Positions 35,819 through 46,157 of a stretch of DNA of 64,000 nucleotides are shown here, piece after piece. The notes under the pieces were generated by a model. That model was not told the origin of the DNA. It saw only the letters and a list, made by a program, of their open reading frames with translations, and made no database searches. Numbering within the stretch: position 1 is the first letter of the stretch; each line of letters starts with the position of its first letter. The translations under genes and the position numbers were made by a program. Where the stretch lies: contig JAIBEL010000033.1 of assembly GCA_019459285.1 (NCBI GenBank), positions 18,646 to 82,645 of the forward strand. Direction: 5' to 3'. This stretch comes from Rhizobium sp. GTDB lineage: Bacteria > Pseudomonadota > Gammaproteobacteria > Burkholderiales > Thiobacillaceae.

Positions 35819-36103
35819 ATGAGCGTACTGATTGAACCCGCCGACCTGTAAGCCGCCATGGCGAGCGAGCCCATGGTCGGGATCGATACCCGCGACCCTG
35901 ACGTGTACGCCAAAGGACATCTGCCTGGCGCGGTCAATCTGCGCGAGATCTTCACCTATATGGCGACCAGCGACCCGGACGGGCTCGCGTCGATGAAGGA
36001 AAGGTTTGTCGAAGCATTCGGAGCGGCCGGCCTCACGGGCAAGGAAACGGCCGTGCTGTACGAGGACGCCATGAATACGGGATTTGGCCAATCCTGTCGC
36101 GGC
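35819..36103 (+). pseudogene. Remnant of a thiosulfate sulfurtransferase (rhodanese) gene
   Basis: Reading from ATG 35819, preceded by a GGGAG ribosome site, gives MSVLIEPADL followed by an in-frame TAA at 35849. The same frame then continues as a clear rhodanese domain: VGIDTRDPDVYAKGHLPGAVN and, at the end, YEDAMNTGFGQSCRG. Homology stops there, so only about the first third of a normal two-domain sulfurtransferase is left. The remaining in-frame codons run into comF antisense and are unrelated. It is a pseudogene by both an internal stop and a truncation; reinitiation at ATG 35858 would still give only a fragment. Confidence 0.8.
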
Positions 36104-36188
36104 TCTCCCAAACCGCAACAGGCTTGTCTTGCGTCCCGGGAAGGATGGCAACAAGCCGTGTGCGCCGGTTATCGGCTGATTCGGGGAG

Positions 36189-36893
36189 TCAGGCCCCAGG
36201 GCGTAGCGTGCGCGCCGCCACCCAGCACGTCACTTCGCGTGCGCCAGCCCGCTTCAGCGTTGCAGCCAGTTCGTCGAGGCTGGTACCGGTCGTCATCACG
36301 TCGTCGACCAGCGCGATGTGCTGCCCTCGTACGTCTTCAGAACAGGCAAATGCGCCACGCAGATTACGGCGCCGTGCATCGTGTTTCAGGCCCGTCTGGG
36401 GAGGCGTGTCGCGGATGCGCTGGCAACTGCTGAGATCGAGCGGGAGTCCCTGCCGGGCCGCCACGTCACGGGCGATTTCGGTGGCGTGGTTGAAGCCGCG
36501 CTCCCGGATGCGTACCGCATGCAGGGGCATGGCAATCATGCGATCCGGCACCGGTGCAGCTTCCGTGGCGCGGGTCAGCCACTCGCCCAGCGCCGGTGCG
36601 ATGGCAAGCTGGCCATGGTATTTCAGGCGGGGAATCAATCGGTCGAGCGGAAAGACATAACTCAGCGCCGCAATGGTACGGTCGAACGCAGGCGGGCGTT
36701 TGAGGCAGGCGCCGCAGGTCTGTCCCTGGGGCGTGGGCGTGGCGCACTGCGGGCACTGTGGCTGCGTGTGCCAGGGCAGATCGGCCAGGCAGGCTGGGCA
36801 TGCATGTCCGGATGCATTTCCGGTGCGTGTCGCGTCGCCACACAGCAGGCAGGTTCGCGGAGCGAATTGATTAAAAATTGATCGGATGTTCAA
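36189..36893 (-). CDS. comF: ComF family protein (phosphoribosyltransferase-like)
   Basis: A 234-residue protein with an N-terminal zinc-ribbon built from CLLCG, CPACL, CPQCA and CGAC pairs. The C-terminal phosphoribosyltransferase domain has the PRPP motif ALVDDVMTTGTSLDELA and RERGFNHATEIA. ComF (GntX) homologues are linked to DNA uptake or use of DNA as nutrient; the precise activity is unsettled. The only start that keeps the whole N-terminus is TTG at 36893, without a clear ribosome site. It faces the membrane protein gene divergently over about 54 bases. Confidence 0.9.
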   Translation of the reverse strand: MNIRSIFNQFAPRTCLLCGDATRTGNASGHACPACLADLPWHTQPQCPQCATPTPQGQTCGACLKRPPAFDRTIAALSYVFPLDRLIPRLKYHGQLAIAPALGEWLTRATEAAPVPDRMIAMPLHAVRIRERGFNHATEIARDVAARQGLPLDLSSCQRIRDTPPQTGLKHDARRRNLRGAFACSEDVRGQHIALVDDVMTTGTSLDELAATLKRAGAREVTCWVAARTLRPGA

Positions 36894-36947
36894 TTTTATC
36901 GTCGATGAAATTTGACAGAGGCTGCGTGCACCCTGAAAATTGCGGCC

Positions 36948-37406
36948 ATGAAAGCCAAACGCGTCATTACAGCTTCATCTTCCCGCTTCGCCGCGCAGCT
37001 GTTCAATTTCATCACCGTCGTGGTGTTGCTGATTTCGCTGACGGCGTTACTGCTGGGCAAGCTGCTTGCCAGCCATAAGATCGGTTTCCTGCCGTTCGTG
37101 CTGTCGTTGCCGCCGGTCATGATCTGGCTGGGCGCGTCGATTTTCGTCTATGCCAGTATCGCGCACCATCCGAATCCGCGCACGGCGCATTACAACAAAT
37201 GGGCAGGTTACCGCTATTACGGCGTAATGGGCAGTCTGGTAGTGTTCGGCCAGCCGCTCTACGACCTGCTGGGCGGCTGGCAGGGGCTGATGCTGGTACT
37301 GGGATTGGCTGTGACGATTATCGTGCCGTGGGCGTTGTTTGACATTTATCGGGCCGCGCGCGAGCCGTGGCAGGACATGACCATCGAGGTAGCCATCAAT
37401 GAATGA
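36948..37406 (+). CDS. Hypothetical small membrane protein upstream of bioB
   Basis: A 152-residue protein with four likely membrane segments: about residues 16–36, 48–70, 90–108 and 112–132. The N-terminus is basic ([13 protein letters not shown]), so it should face the cytoplasm. I do not recognise a family. It overlaps bioB by 8 bases and is likely co-transcribed with the biotin genes. A role in biotin or precursor transport cannot be excluded but nothing in the sequence shows it. The ATG at 36948 is preferred over an upstream TTG at 36912, which lacks a ribosome site. Confidence 0.65.
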   Translation: MKAKRVITASSSRFAAQLFNFITVVVLLISLTALLLGKLLASHKIGFLPFVLSLPPVMIWLGASIFVYASIAHHPNPRTAHYNKWAGYRYYGVMGSLVVFGQPLYDLLGGWQGLMLVLGLAVTIIVPWALFDIYRAAREPWQDMTIEVAINE

Positions 37407-38352
37407 TATGACGCAACCGCCTGCACGCCTATCCATGGCCGACATCGAGGCGCTGTTCGCCTTGCCGTTTGCCGACCTGATGTATCGGGCGCAAACGGTG
37501 CATCGTGAAAACTTCGACCCCAACCGCGTGCAGTTGTCGACGCTGCTGTCGATCAAGACCGGCGGCTGTTCCGAGGACTGCGGCTATTGTCCGCAATCGG
37601 CACGTTACGACGCCGGCGTGGAAAACCAGGGCCTGCTCGATCTCGACGACGTGCTGGCCGCCGCCAGGGCCGCCAAGGCCGCCGGCGCGTCGCGCTTCTG
37701 CATGGGCGCGGCCTGGCGTGGCCCCAAGCAGCGCGACCTCGAACCCGTGCTGGACATGGTGCGCGAAGTGAAGGCGCTGGGCCTGGAAACCTGCGCCACC
37801 CTGGGCATGCTGAAGGACGGCCAGGCCGAGCAGCTGAAGGACGCCGGTCTCGACTACTACAACCACAACCTCGACACCGCGCCCGAGTTCTACGGCGAGA
37901 TCATCACCACCCGCGAGTACCAGGATCGCCTCGACACGCTGGAGCGCGTGCGCCATGCCGACTTGCACGTCTGTTGCGGCGGCATCGTCGGCATGGGCGA
38001 GTCGCGCACCCAGCGCGCCGGCCTGATCGCACAGTTAGCTTCGCTCGACCCGCAGCCCGAATCGGTTCCGATCAACCTGCTGGTCCAGGTCGAGGGCACG
38101 CCGCTCGCCGGCACCGAAGCGCTCGATCCGCTGGAGTTCGTTCGCACCATCGCGGTGGCACGCATCTCCATGCCGAAGAGCTTCGTGCGCCTGTCTGCCG
38201 GTCGCCAGCAGATGAGCGACGCCGTGCAGGCGCTGTGCTTTCTCGCCGGTGCCAACTCGATCTTCTACGGCGAGAAGCTGCTCACCACCGGCAACCCCGA
38301 GTGGGAACGCGATCAGCGCCTGTTCGATTCGCTGGGCCTGCAGGCGTTGTGA
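37399..38352 (+). CDS. bioB: Biotin synthase
   Basis: A 317-residue radical-SAM enzyme that inserts sulfur into dethiobiotin, the last step of biotin synthesis. The [4Fe-4S] motif is CSEDCGYC (CxxxCxxC), followed by [13 protein letters not shown]. The [2Fe-2S] ligands lie in [23 protein letters not shown] and the C-terminal Arg in [16 protein letters not shown]. The length is normal. It begins eight bases inside the upstream membrane protein gene and ends in a GTGA overlap with bioF. Confidence 0.98.
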   Translation: MNDMTQPPARLSMADIEALFALPFADLMYRAQTVHRENFDPNRVQLSTLLSIKTGGCSEDCGYCPQSARYDAGVENQGLLDLDDVLAAARAAKAAGASRFCMGAAWRGPKQRDLEPVLDMVREVKALGLETCATLGMLKDGQAEQLKDAGLDYYNHNLDTAPEFYGEIITTREYQDRLDTLERVRHADLHVCCGGIVGMGESRTQRAGLIAQLASLDPQPESVPINLLVQVEGTPLAGTEALDPLEFVRTIAVARISMPKSFVRLSAGRQQMSDAVQALCFLAGANSIFYGEKLLTTGNPEWERDQRLFDSLGLQAL

Positions 38353-39509
38353 GTTTTGCTGCGCTGACCCGCCTGCGGCAGGGGCTGGCGGCGCTGAGGA
38401 CCGATCATCTCGAACGGTGGCGCCCGCTGCTTGACGGCGCACAAGGCGCCCACGTCACGATCAACAGCCAGCGCGTCATTTCCTTCTGCAGCAATGACTA
38501 TCTGGGTCTTGCTGCTGATCCGGCATTGGTTGCCGCCGGACACGCCGCGCTCGACCAGTGCGGGGTCGGCGCGGGCGCCGCGCACCTCATTACCGGCCAT
38601 CATCGTTTTCATCACGCGTTCGAAGCCGCTTTCGCGCACTTCATCGGCAAGCCGGCGGCCCTGCTGTTTTCCACCGGCTACATGGCGAACCTCGCGGTGA
38701 TCACCGCGTTGGTCGGCCGTCACGGCGAGATCTTCGCCGACAGGCTCAACCATGCCTCGCTCGTCGACGCAGCGCAACTGTCCGGTGCGCGTTTCTCCCG
38801 CTACCGCCACAACGATCTCGCCCAACTTGAATCGCAGCTCGCAGACAGTACGGCCCAGGACAAGCTCATTGTCTCCGACCTGGTCTTCAGCATGGATGGC
38901 GACTTGGCGCCAGTCGACGCCCTGCTCGATCTGGCCGAACGTTACGACGCCTGGCTGTATCTCGACGATGCGCACGGTTTCGGCGTGCTGAATGAGGGTC
39001 GAGGCGGGCTGACGGAAGCCGCACGTGCAAGTGACCGTGTCATCTACCTGGCCACGTTGGGCAAGGCGGCTGGCGTGTCGGGTGCCGCTGTGGCGGCGCA
39101 GCCGGAGGTGATCGAGTGGCTGATCCAGAAAGCGCGCTCCTACATCTACACGACTGCTTCGCCGCCACACCTGGCGGCATGCCTGTTGGAGAGCCTGCGC
39201 CAGATCGAAGCAGGCACCGCGCGGCGCGAACGACTGAGTGCGCATGTCGCGCAATTGCGTCAAGGACTGACAGGTTTGAAACGGGGCGTACTGATGCCCT
39301 CGAACACACCGATCCAGCCGCTGGTGATCGGTGCGAATGCCGATGCGGTACGGCTGTCGAAAGACCTGTTGCAACGTGGCCTGATGGTGCCAGCCATCCG
39401 TACGCCGACGGTCCCCGTCAACACGGCGCGCTTGCGCATCACGCTGTCGGCGTCGCATAGCGCCGACGATGTCGCTCAGCTGCTCGAGGCCCTGCATGCG
39501 CTCGATTAA
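38349..39509 (+). CDS. bioF: 8-amino-7-oxononanoate synthase
   Basis: A 386-residue PLP enzyme that condenses pimeloyl-ACP/CoA with L-alanine in biotin synthesis. It shows [61 protein letters not shown] and the PLP lysine in [13 protein letters not shown]. The start is GTG at 38349, fused to the bioB stop as GTGA. It overlaps bioH by 14 bases. All catalytic landmarks appear intact. Confidence 0.96.
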   Translation: MSFAALTRLRQGLAALRTDHLERWRPLLDGAQGAHVTINSQRVISFCSNDYLGLAADPALVAAGHAALDQCGVGAGAAHLITGHHRFHHAFEAAFAHFIGKPAALLFSTGYMANLAVITALVGRHGEIFADRLNHASLVDAAQLSGARFSRYRHNDLAQLESQLADSTAQDKLIVSDLVFSMDGDLAPVDALLDLAERYDAWLYLDDAHGFGVLNEGRGGLTEAARASDRVIYLATLGKAAGVSGAAVAAQPEVIEWLIQKARSYIYTTASPPHLAACLLESLRQIEAGTARRERLSAHVAQLRQGLTGLKRGVLMPSNTPIQPLVIGANADAVRLSKDLLQRGLMVPAIRTPTVPVNTARLRITLSASHSADDVAQLLEALHALD

Positions 39510-40242
39510 GCCCATCCTGGTGCTGGTGCATGGCTGGGGCATGAACGCACGCGTTTTCGACGTGCTGGTGCAATGTCTGGCTGACGATTTCGACGTGCGC
39601 GCACTCAATTTGCCGGGACATGGTGGGCGCAATGATCTGCCGAGCAACTCGTTACAGAGTTGGGCAGACGATCTGGCAGAACAGGTTCCGGAAGACAGCA
39701 CCGTGCTGGGCTGGTCACTGGGTGGGCAAGTGGTGATGCGCGCGGCGCTTGATCATCCGGGTAAATTGAGACGCCTGATCCTGCTGGCCTCGACACCGCG
39801 ATTCGTCGCGGATGAACGCTGGTTGCATGGGGTGTCCGCAGCCGACCTGGAAGATTTCGGCGCAGCGCTGCTGGCCGACCCGCAGGCTACGCTGTTGCGA
39901 TTTCTCAGCTTGCAGACACGTGGCGTGCCCGATCAAAAATCGTTGTTGCAGCAGCTGCGCCAGCACTTTCTGGCGCAGCCGCCGGCGCGCGCCGGAGCTT
40001 TGTCGGGCGGATTGACGATGCTGCGTGAAACAGACTTGCGTGAGCAGTTGGCGCAGCTGACGCAGCCGACGTTAGTGCTGCATGGCGCACTCGATGCGTT
40101 GACGCCGGTGGCGGCAGGGCGCTGGCTGGCTGAAATCCTCCCGGATACACGGTATGTCGAACTGGCCCGGGCTGCGCATGCGCCGCATCTGTCGCACAGC
40201 GCAGACGTGGCTGCCGCAATCGGACGCTTTGCCCATGACTGA
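39496..40242 (+). CDS. bioH: Pimeloyl-ACP methyl ester carboxylesterase
   Basis: A 248-residue alpha/beta-hydrolase that removes the methyl group from pimeloyl-ACP methyl ester. The serine nucleophile lies in LGWSLGGQV, the oxyanion hole in LVHGWGMNARVF, the Asp in LHGALDALTP and the His in ARAAHAPHLSH. The size matches E. coli BioH. Overlaps (14 bases with bioF, 8 bases with bioC) place it firmly in the operon, which supports the BioC–BioH route for making the pimelate moiety. Confidence 0.93.
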   Translation: MRSIKPILVLVHGWGMNARVFDVLVQCLADDFDVRALNLPGHGGRNDLPSNSLQSWADDLAEQVPEDSTVLGWSLGGQVVMRAALDHPGKLRRLILLASTPRFVADERWLHGVSAADLEDFGAALLADPQATLLRFLSLQTRGVPDQKSLLQQLRQHFLAQPPARAGALSGGLTMLRETDLREQLAQLTQPTLVLHGALDALTPVAAGRWLAEILPDTRYVELARAAHAPHLSHSADVAAAIGRFAHD

Positions 40243-41155
40243 AGCCGAACTCGATTTCGCCGAAGTACGGCGCGCGTTCGATCATGCCGCCGCCAGCTAC
40301 GACGCGCACGCGGTATTGCAGCGCGAAGTATGCGATCGCCTGCTGGAACGTCTCGATTTCATGTCACTGCAACCGGGCCGCGTGCTCGATGTCGGTACCG
40401 GCACCGGCTATGGACTGGCGCATCTGCGTTCGCGCTATGCGGCATCCGAATTCTGTGCGCTCGACATCGCGCAGGCCATGCTGAAGGCGGTGCATACTCG
40501 CCTGCCACAGCCGACGTGGGCACGGCGCGTGCTGCATCGCCTGGCGCCTTCGCCTGCGGGGGCGAATCATCTGGTGTGCGCCGATATGGGGCGGCTTCCG
40601 CTTTCGCCCAACAGCATGGATCTCATCTGGTCCAGCCTGGCCATACAGTGGGCGCACGATCTTGAAGCCACGTTCAAGGGGTTTCATCAGGTGTTGGCTC
40701 CAGGCGGCCTGCTGATCTTCGCCACATTCGGTCCCGACACACTGAAAGAGCTACGCGAGGCCTTCACGGCCATCGACGATGCGCCGCACGTCAACCGCTT
40801 CATCGATCTGCACGACATCGGCGACATGCTCATCCACGCCGGTTTCTCGAGCCCGGTGATGGAAATGGAGATGCTGACGCTGACCTACGCCGATCTCAGG
40901 ACATTGATGCGAGATCTCAAGGGAATCGGCGCGCACAATGCAGCCTCGGCCCGACGCCGTGGCCTGTTGGGCAAGACGGCGTGGTCGCGGCTTGAACAGG
41001 CCTATGAAATGCAACGCCGCGATGGACGGCTGCCGGCGACCTTCGAAGTGATCTATGGCCATGCCTGGGCAGGTGACAAGACGCAGCGCGAAGACGGACG
41101 GCAGGTGATCCAGTTCAACATCGGCGAGCGACGCCGCAAGCTGGGGCTGGCATGA
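40235..41155 (+). CDS. bioC: Malonyl-ACP O-methyltransferase
   Basis: A 306-residue SAM methyltransferase that methylates malonyl-ACP to start the disguised fatty-acid route to pimelate. Motif I is VLDVGTGTGYGLAHL, followed by LDIAQAMLKA and DLIWSSLAIQWAHDL, the last typical of BioC. The C-terminal part (LTLTYADLRTLMRDLKGIGAHN) matches the substrate-binding insert of the family. The ATG at 40235 is chosen because it gives the standard N-terminus. It ends with an ATGA overlap to bioD. Confidence 0.94.
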   Translation: MTEAELDFAEVRRAFDHAAASYDAHAVLQREVCDRLLERLDFMSLQPGRVLDVGTGTGYGLAHLRSRYAASEFCALDIAQAMLKAVHTRLPQPTWARRVLHRLAPSPAGANHLVCADMGRLPLSPNSMDLIWSSLAIQWAHDLEATFKGFHQVLAPGGLLIFATFGPDTLKELREAFTAIDDAPHVNRFIDLHDIGDMLIHAGFSSPVMEMEMLTLTYADLRTLMRDLKGIGAHNAASARRRGLLGKTAWSRLEQAYEMQRRDGRLPATFEVIYGHAWAGDKTQREDGRQVIQFNIGERRRKLGLA

Positions 41156-41832
41156 GCGCACGCGGGCTGTTCGTCACCGGCACCGATACCGGCGTCGGCA
41201 AGACGCGGGTTGCAGTGGCGTTGATCCAGGCCCTACGCGCGCACGGCTTGCGGGTGGCGGCAATGAAGCCGGTGTCGGCCGGCTCTGCGCCGGGCGAATT
41301 GAATGAAGACGTGGCGGCGCTTGTGCAGGCGGCCAACGTCGATGCGGATGTGCGCGATGTGAATCCCTACGCCTTTGCCGAACCCGTCGCGCCGCATATT
41401 GCAGCGGAGTCGCTTGGTGTGCGGATCGACCTGGAGGTCATCGCCGAGGCGTATGCGCGACTCGCTGCTGCCGCCGATGTCGTGGTGGTCGAGGGCGCAG
41501 GGGGTTGGCGGGTCCCGCTGAACGAACACGAAGACATGGCGGATCTGGCCCGGCGTCTGGGCCTCCCCGTCGTGCTGGTGGTGGGGCTGCGACTCGGTTG
41601 CCTGAATCATGCGTTGTTGACGGCCGAGTCGATCGCCCTGCGACGCGTCTCGTGGGCAGGGTGGGTGGGCAACCACATCGAGCCGGCGATGCAACTGACA
41701 GCGGAAAATCTGGCGGCCTTGCGGACGCGCCTGCCCGGTCCGTGTCTGGGCGTTCAGGGATTCCTTGAGGGGGAAGGTTTGGTGGTGAACATGCCGCAAT
41801 GGCTGACGCTGCCTGATTGGTTAGTATCTTAG
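41152..41832 (+). CDS. bioD: Dethiobiotin synthetase
   Basis: A 226-residue ATP-dependent carboxylase closing the ureido ring of dethiobiotin. It contains the P-loop GTDTGVGKT, AAMKPVSAG and VVVEGAGGWRVPLNE, and the nucleotide-recognition WVGNHIEPAM. It is the last gene of the biotin operon; a 96-base AT-rich gap follows. bioA, needed for the DAPA step, is not in this window and must be elsewhere. Confidence 0.97.
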   Translation: MSARGLFVTGTDTGVGKTRVAVALIQALRAHGLRVAAMKPVSAGSAPGELNEDVAALVQAANVDADVRDVNPYAFAEPVAPHIAAESLGVRIDLEVIAEAYARLAAAADVVVVEGAGGWRVPLNEHEDMADLARRLGLPVVLVVGLRLGCLNHALLTAESIALRRVSWAGWVGNHIEPAMQLTAENLAALRTRLPGPCLGVQGFLEGEGLVVNMPQWLTLPDWLVS

Positions 41833-41928
41833 AATAGTCTGTAATAACGATATTTTATAAACAAATCAATAAGTTAATTCGAACGTACCGCTTGTTCTGG
41901 CGAGCGGCGTCGTGTTACTGTCTGCGAC

Positions 41929-42447
41929 ATGATGCCGCACGCGGTTTCCTCGCTTCTCCATATGGAACAGGTGAATACGGAAGACTGTGAAGGTGTGTCA
42001 GCAGGCGCGTTTGTATTCCAGTCCCGCCCTAACCATTCCTTGACACACCGCCAGCAGAAGCTGGTGCTCTGGAGTCTGGCGACAGTATGTTTTGCAACGG
42101 CAAGCGGTTTTGCCTTCCTGGGGTACTGGCTGATCCTGCCATTTGCCGGACTGGAGATTGGATTGCTGGCATGGGCACTGGAGACGCTGCGCAGCCGGGA
42201 AGGGGATTACGAAACACTCACGATTGAAGGGGATGTAGTAGTGCTGGAGTGGCATGCCGGCACGCATGGAGGGCGCCGTGAAATGAATCGCCAATGGGCG
42301 CGTGTGATATGCGACTGCGAGACGTCAGGCAGAAACTGCCGTCTCAGCCTGAGTTCTCATGGTCGCGAAACAAAAGTCGGACAGTACCTGAGTGACGAGG
42401 CGCGGCTGCAACTGGCTGCGACCTTACGCAGAAAGTTGCAGGCATAA
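41929..42447 (+). CDS. DUF2244 family membrane protein
   Basis: A protein of up to 172 residues with two adjacent membrane segments (about 45–65 and 68–90) followed by a soluble domain rich in beta strands. This is the DUF2244 layout often found immediately upstream of coxB in Proteobacteria. The start is uncertain: ATG at 41929, 41932 or 41962 (MEQVNTEDCEG) are all open and none has a clear ribosome site. Its location implies a role in cytochrome oxidase expression or assembly, but the function is not established. Confidence 0.75.
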   Translation: MMPHAVSSLLHMEQVNTEDCEGVSAGAFVFQSRPNHSLTHRQQKLVLWSLATVCFATASGFAFLGYWLILPFAGLEIGLLAWALETLRSREGDYETLTIEGDVVVLEWHAGTHGGRREMNRQWARVICDCETSGRNCRLSLSSHGRETKVGQYLSDEARLQLAATLRRKLQA

Positions 42448-42501
42448 GGCAATACGCGCCGCAACGACTACCCATAACAAAGTCAGAGGACGGGGAACGC
42501 G

Positions 42502-43656
42502 ATGAAAAGCATGTGGCAAAGGGCAGGGGTGATGGGGGCGGTATGGGCAGCCAGCCAGTCAGCACTGGCAGACTATGCATACAACCTGCAAGAACCGGCG
42601 AGTCAGGTGGCGAGGGAGGTGTTCCATCTGCATAACCTCATCATGCTGGTGTGCGTCGGGATTTTCATCATCGTCTTCGGCATGATGTTCTACTCGCTGG
42701 TCAAGCACCGCAAATCGGTCGGCCACAAAGCGGCTCATTTCCACGAAAACACCACAGTCGAAATCATCTGGACCATCATCCCGTTCATCATCCTGGTGGG
42801 AATGGCCTATCCGGCCGCCAAGGTCGTGATCGAGATGAAAGACACCTCCAATCCCGACATGACCGTCAAGATCACGGGCTATCAGTGGAAATGGGGCTAC
42901 GACTATCTCAACGAAGGCGTTCACTTCTACAGCACACTCGCCACACCGCGCGAACAGATCGACGGCACGGCGACCAAGGACGAACACTACCTGCTCGAAG
43001 TGGACGATCCGATGGTGGTGCCGGTTGGCAAGCGGGTGCGCTTGCTGATTACCGCCAATGACGTGATCCACTCCTGGTGGGTTCCCGCATTCGGCGTCAA
43101 GCAGGACGGCATCCCTGGCTTCATCCGGGACAGCTGGTTCAAGGCGGACAAGATCGGCACCTATCGCGGCCAATGTGCCGAGCTGTGCGGCAAGGACCAT
43201 GGTTTCATGCCGATCGTGGTCAAAGTGGTCTCAGAGGAGGATTACAAAGCCTGGGTGGCCAAGAAGAAAGGTACGGCCCAGGCTGCTGCGGCCGACAACA
43301 CCAAAACCTTTGACGTCAAGGAATTGGTGGAACGGGGTGAGAAAGTCTATCAAGCCAACTGTGCCGCCTGCCACCAGGCCAATGGCATGGGCCTGGTGGG
43401 CGTGTTCCCCGCGATGAATGGTTCCAAGGTCGCCACCGGACCGATTGCCGCGCATATCAATATCGTGGTGCACGGCGGCCGTCCGGGCACCGCCATGGTC
43501 GGATTCGCCGACCGCTTGTCCGATGCGGAAATCGCCGCGGTCGTGACGTATGAGCGCAATGCCTGGGACAACAAGATGGGTGACGCGGCGCAGCCCGCGG
43601 ACATCGCAGCCGCCCGCGGGGGAGCAGCCGTTGCCGCCGCCCCCGCCGCGCAGTGA
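42502..43656 (+). CDS. coxB: Cytochrome c oxidase subunit II with C-terminal cytochrome c domain (caa3-type)
   Basis: A 384-residue protein that accepts electrons at the CuA site on the periplasmic side. It has a signal peptide (about 1–23), two membrane helices (48–68 and 88–108) and the cupredoxin domain. The CuA ligands are seen in H190 and C225-AEL-C229-GKDH233-GFM236. A haem c domain follows, with CAACH at 287–291 and an axial Met around GTAMVG. The fused cytochrome makes this a caa3-type oxidase. A ribosome site, GAGGACGGGG, precedes the ATG. Confidence 0.96.
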   Translation: MKSMWQRAGVMGAVWAASQSALADYAYNLQEPASQVAREVFHLHNLIMLVCVGIFIIVFGMMFYSLVKHRKSVGHKAAHFHENTTVEIIWTIIPFIILVGMAYPAAKVVIEMKDTSNPDMTVKITGYQWKWGYDYLNEGVHFYSTLATPREQIDGTATKDEHYLLEVDDPMVVPVGKRVRLLITANDVIHSWWVPAFGVKQDGIPGFIRDSWFKADKIGTYRGQCAELCGKDHGFMPIVVKVVSEEDYKAWVAKKKGTAQAAAADNTKTFDVKELVERGEKVYQANCAACHQANGMGLVGVFPAMNGSKVATGPIAAHINIVVHGGRPGTAMVGFADRLSDAEIAAVVTYERNAWDNKMGDAAQPADIAAARGGAAVAAAPAAQ

Positions 43657-43679
43657 ACAACCGAGAGGAGAGCACAGTC

Positions 43680-45260
43680 ATGTCTGACGCAGCACACGCC
43701 CACGACGACCACGGACACCACGCGCATCCCACCGGAATCATGCGCTGGCTGACCACGACCAACCACAAGGATATCGGTTCGCTCTACCTGTGGTTCTCGC
43801 TCATCATGCTGTTTACTGCCGGCTCGATGGCGCTGCTGATTCGCTCCGAGCTTTTCGAGCCGGGCATGCAGCTGATGCACCCCGATTTCTTCAATCAGCT
43901 CACCACCATGCATGGCCTGATCATGATTTTCGGCGTCATCATGCCGGCCTTCACCGGATTTGCGAACTGGCAGGTGCCGCTGATGATCGGTGCGCCCGAC
44001 ATGGCGTTCCCGCGCATGAACAACTGGAGTTTCTGGCTCCTGCCGGTGGCCGGCATCATGCTGTTGGGGTCGTTCTGGCTGCCGGGCGGCGCCGTGGCTG
44101 GCGGCTGGACGATGTACCCGCCGCTCTTCATCCAGGGTGGCGTGTCGTATGACCTGACGATTCTGGCCGTGCACATCATGGGCCTGTCATCGATCATGGG
44201 ATCGATCAACATCATCACGACCATCCTCAACATGCGCGCGCCCGGCCTCACGCTGATGAAGATGCCGATGTTCGTCTGGACCTGGCTGATTACCGCCTAT
44301 CTGCTGATCGCCACCATGCCGGTGCTGGCGGGCGCGGTTACCATGCTGCTGACCGACCGTAATTTCGGTACCCATTTCTTCAACGCGGCAGGCGGCGGCG
44401 ACCCGGTGATGTTCCAGCATATCTTCTGGTTCTTCGGGCATCCCGAGGTATACATCCTGATCCTGCCGGCTTTCGGCATCGTCTCGCAGATCATTCCGAC
44501 CTTCTCCCGCAAGCCCTTGTTCGGCTACGCTTCGATGGTGTACGCGACCGCGTCGATCGCGATCCTGTCGTTCACCGTGTGGGCGCATCATATGTTCGCC
44601 GTGGGCATGCCGGTGGCCGCGCAGCTGTTCTTCATGTTCTCCACCATGCTGATCGCGGTCCCGACCGGGGTGAAAGTGTTCAACTGGGTGGCCACGATGT
44701 GGAAGGGCTCCCTGACGTTTGAAACGCCGATGCTGTTCGCCATCGCGTTTGTATGTCTGTTCACGATAGGCGGTTTCTCGGGACTGGTGCTCGCGATGGC
44801 GCCGGTCGACATCCAGCTGCAGGATACCTATTACGTCGTGGCGCATTTCCACTATGTGCTGGTCTCCGGCGCCTTGTTCTCCATTTTTGCCGGGATCTAT
44901 TACTGGCTGCCGAAATGGACGGGCCATATGTACAACGAGACGCTCGGGAAAACGCACTTCTGGCTGTCGGTCATCGGCATGAACATCGTGTTTTTCCCGA
45001 TGCACTTCCTCGGACTGGCCGGCATGCCGCGACGCATTCCCGACTATGCGCTGCAGTTCACCGAGTTCAACCAGATTGCAACTGTGGGCGCTTTCATCTT
45101 CGGATTCAGCCAGTTGGTCTTCCTGGTCCTGGTGCTGAAAACGATCAAGGGCGGGGCCAAGGCGAGCGATCAGGTATGGGAAGGAGCCCAGGGCTTGGAG
45201 TGGACGGTGCCTTCGCCCGCGCCCTACCATACCTTTGAAACCGCGCCGGTGGTGAAATGA
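43680..45260 (+). CDS. coxA: Cytochrome c oxidase subunit I
   Basis: A 526-residue membrane protein carrying haem a, haem a3 and CuB. Characteristic pieces are [23 protein letters not shown] (haem a His), the proton-channel Glu and CuB His in [15 protein letters not shown], the HH pair in WAHHMFAVG, the K-channel TGVKVFNW and the haem-ligand [21 protein letters not shown] precedes the ATG at 43680. The N-terminal tail is His-rich ([11 protein letters not shown]) and could bind metal. Confidence 0.97.
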   Translation: MSDAAHAHDDHGHHAHPTGIMRWLTTTNHKDIGSLYLWFSLIMLFTAGSMALLIRSELFEPGMQLMHPDFFNQLTTMHGLIMIFGVIMPAFTGFANWQVPLMIGAPDMAFPRMNNWSFWLLPVAGIMLLGSFWLPGGAVAGGWTMYPPLFIQGGVSYDLTILAVHIMGLSSIMGSINIITTILNMRAPGLTLMKMPMFVWTWLITAYLLIATMPVLAGAVTMLLTDRNFGTHFFNAAGGGDPVMFQHIFWFFGHPEVYILILPAFGIVSQIIPTFSRKPLFGYASMVYATASIAILSFTVWAHHMFAVGMPVAAQLFFMFSTMLIAVPTGVKVFNWVATMWKGSLTFETPMLFAIAFVCLFTIGGFSGLVLAMAPVDIQLQDTYYVVAHFHYVLVSGALFSIFAGIYYWLPKWTGHMYNETLGKTHFWLSVIGMNIVFFPMHFLGLAGMPRRIPDYALQFTEFNQIATVGAFIFGFSQLVFLVLVLKTIKGGAKASDQVWEGAQGLEWTVPSPAPYHTFETAPVVK

Positions 45261-45379
45261 GCGGCGATTCAATCGGTATGGCTGACAACAAGCAAAACGG
45301 CAAATATCTGACGGCCGGCATTCTGGCCGCCATTGCGATTGGCCTGTTCCTGTTCACGCTATACAACGGATTGAAATAG
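45257..45379 (+). CDS. Cytochrome oxidase small assembly protein (40 residues)
   Basis: A 40-residue protein starting [15 protein letters not shown] with one hydrophobic segment (about residues 20–35). Its ATG overlaps the coxA stop as ATGA, and ctaG follows after three bases. Betaproteobacteria commonly carry a tiny one-helix protein in this exact slot, annotated as a small cytochrome oxidase assembly protein. A later start (ATG at 45278) would leave 33 residues. The assignment rests on position, size and topology. Confidence 0.72.
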   Translation: MSGDSIGMADNKQNGKYLTAGILAAIAIGLFLFTLYNGLK

Positions 45380-45382
45380 GTC

Positions 45383-45937
45383 ATGACCGCCGGCAAAACC
45401 AACACGCTGACCAAGCTCATCGTCGTGGCGCTGGGCATGTTCGGGTTTGGGTTTGCGCTGGTACCGTTTTATTACAAGATTTGCGAAGTGACCGGGATCA
45501 ATTCCGGCGACGAGCAAAGTCTGGTGAAAAACACGCAGGTCGACACCAGCCGCTGGGTGACGATCGAATTCGACGCCAATACCAACGAGGGGCTGCCGTG
45601 GCAGTTCAGAACCACGCAGCGCAGCATCAAGGTGCATCCCGGCCAACTGGTGCAGGTGGAATACGAGGCGGCCAACAACAGCGACCATGCAATCGTGGGC
45701 CAGGCGGTGCCAAGTTATGGGCCGGCCCGCGCGGGTGCGTTCTTCAAGAAAATCGAATGCTTCTGCTTCACGCCGCAGAAGCTGGCTGCGGGCGAGCGGC
45801 GCCAGATGCCGGTGTTGTTCGTACTGGATCCGTCGATGGACAAGGACTTGCATACCGTGACCCTGTCCTACACTTTCTTCAACACGGATCCCAAGGCGCA
45901 GACGGCGACATTGCCGGAAAAAGTGCCGCATGGCTGA
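45383..45937 (+). CDS. ctaG: Cytochrome c oxidase assembly protein CtaG/Cox11
   Basis: A 184-residue protein with one N-terminal membrane anchor and a periplasmic copper-binding domain that delivers copper to the CuB site of subunit I. The copper-binding CFCF sits in KKIECFCFTPQKL, and VPFYYKICEVTG is another family signature with a conserved Cys. It overlaps the DUF2970 gene by 8 bases. Confidence 0.95.
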   Translation: MTAGKTNTLTKLIVVALGMFGFGFALVPFYYKICEVTGINSGDEQSLVKNTQVDTSRWVTIEFDANTNEGLPWQFRTTQRSIKVHPGQLVQVEYEAANNSDHAIVGQAVPSYGPARAGAFFKKIECFCFTPQKLAAGERRQMPVLFVLDPSMDKDLHTVTLSYTFFNTDPKAQTATLPEKVPHG

Positions 45938-46127
45938 AAAAGGAAACCTGCGTGCTGCACTTGCCGTGTTCTGGAGTTTTTTCGGCGTGCGCAAACGACG
46001 TGATTACGATGACGACGCGCAAAGTCTGACGCAGGCACAGATCATCATTGCCGGATTGATCGGCGGTGTGGTGTTTGTTCTGACATTGTTGCTGGTGGTG
46101 TATCTGGTGCTGCAGTTCGTGAAGTAA
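45930..46127 (+). CDS. DUF2970 family small membrane protein
   Basis: A 65-residue protein with a single hydrophobic C-terminal segment (about 38–62) and a cytoplasmic N-terminus, LRAALAVFWSFFGVRKRRD, that matches the DUF2970 pattern. The family is found between ctaG and coxC in Betaproteobacteria. The role is unknown but the position argues for oxidase assembly. It is followed by a good ribosome site, GAGGAAGAGGGG, for coxC. Confidence 0.8.
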   Translation: MAEKGNLRAALAVFWSFFGVRKRRDYDDDAQSLTQAQIIIAGLIGGVVFVLTLLLVVYLVLQFVK

Positions 46128-46157
46128 ACGATCAATAGACGAGGAAGAGGGGAAGAC

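Noticed and set aside
35858..36433. A 191-codon rightward gene starting in the rhodanese remnant
   Set aside because: Only the first ~82 codons look like protein; the rest is antisense to comF.
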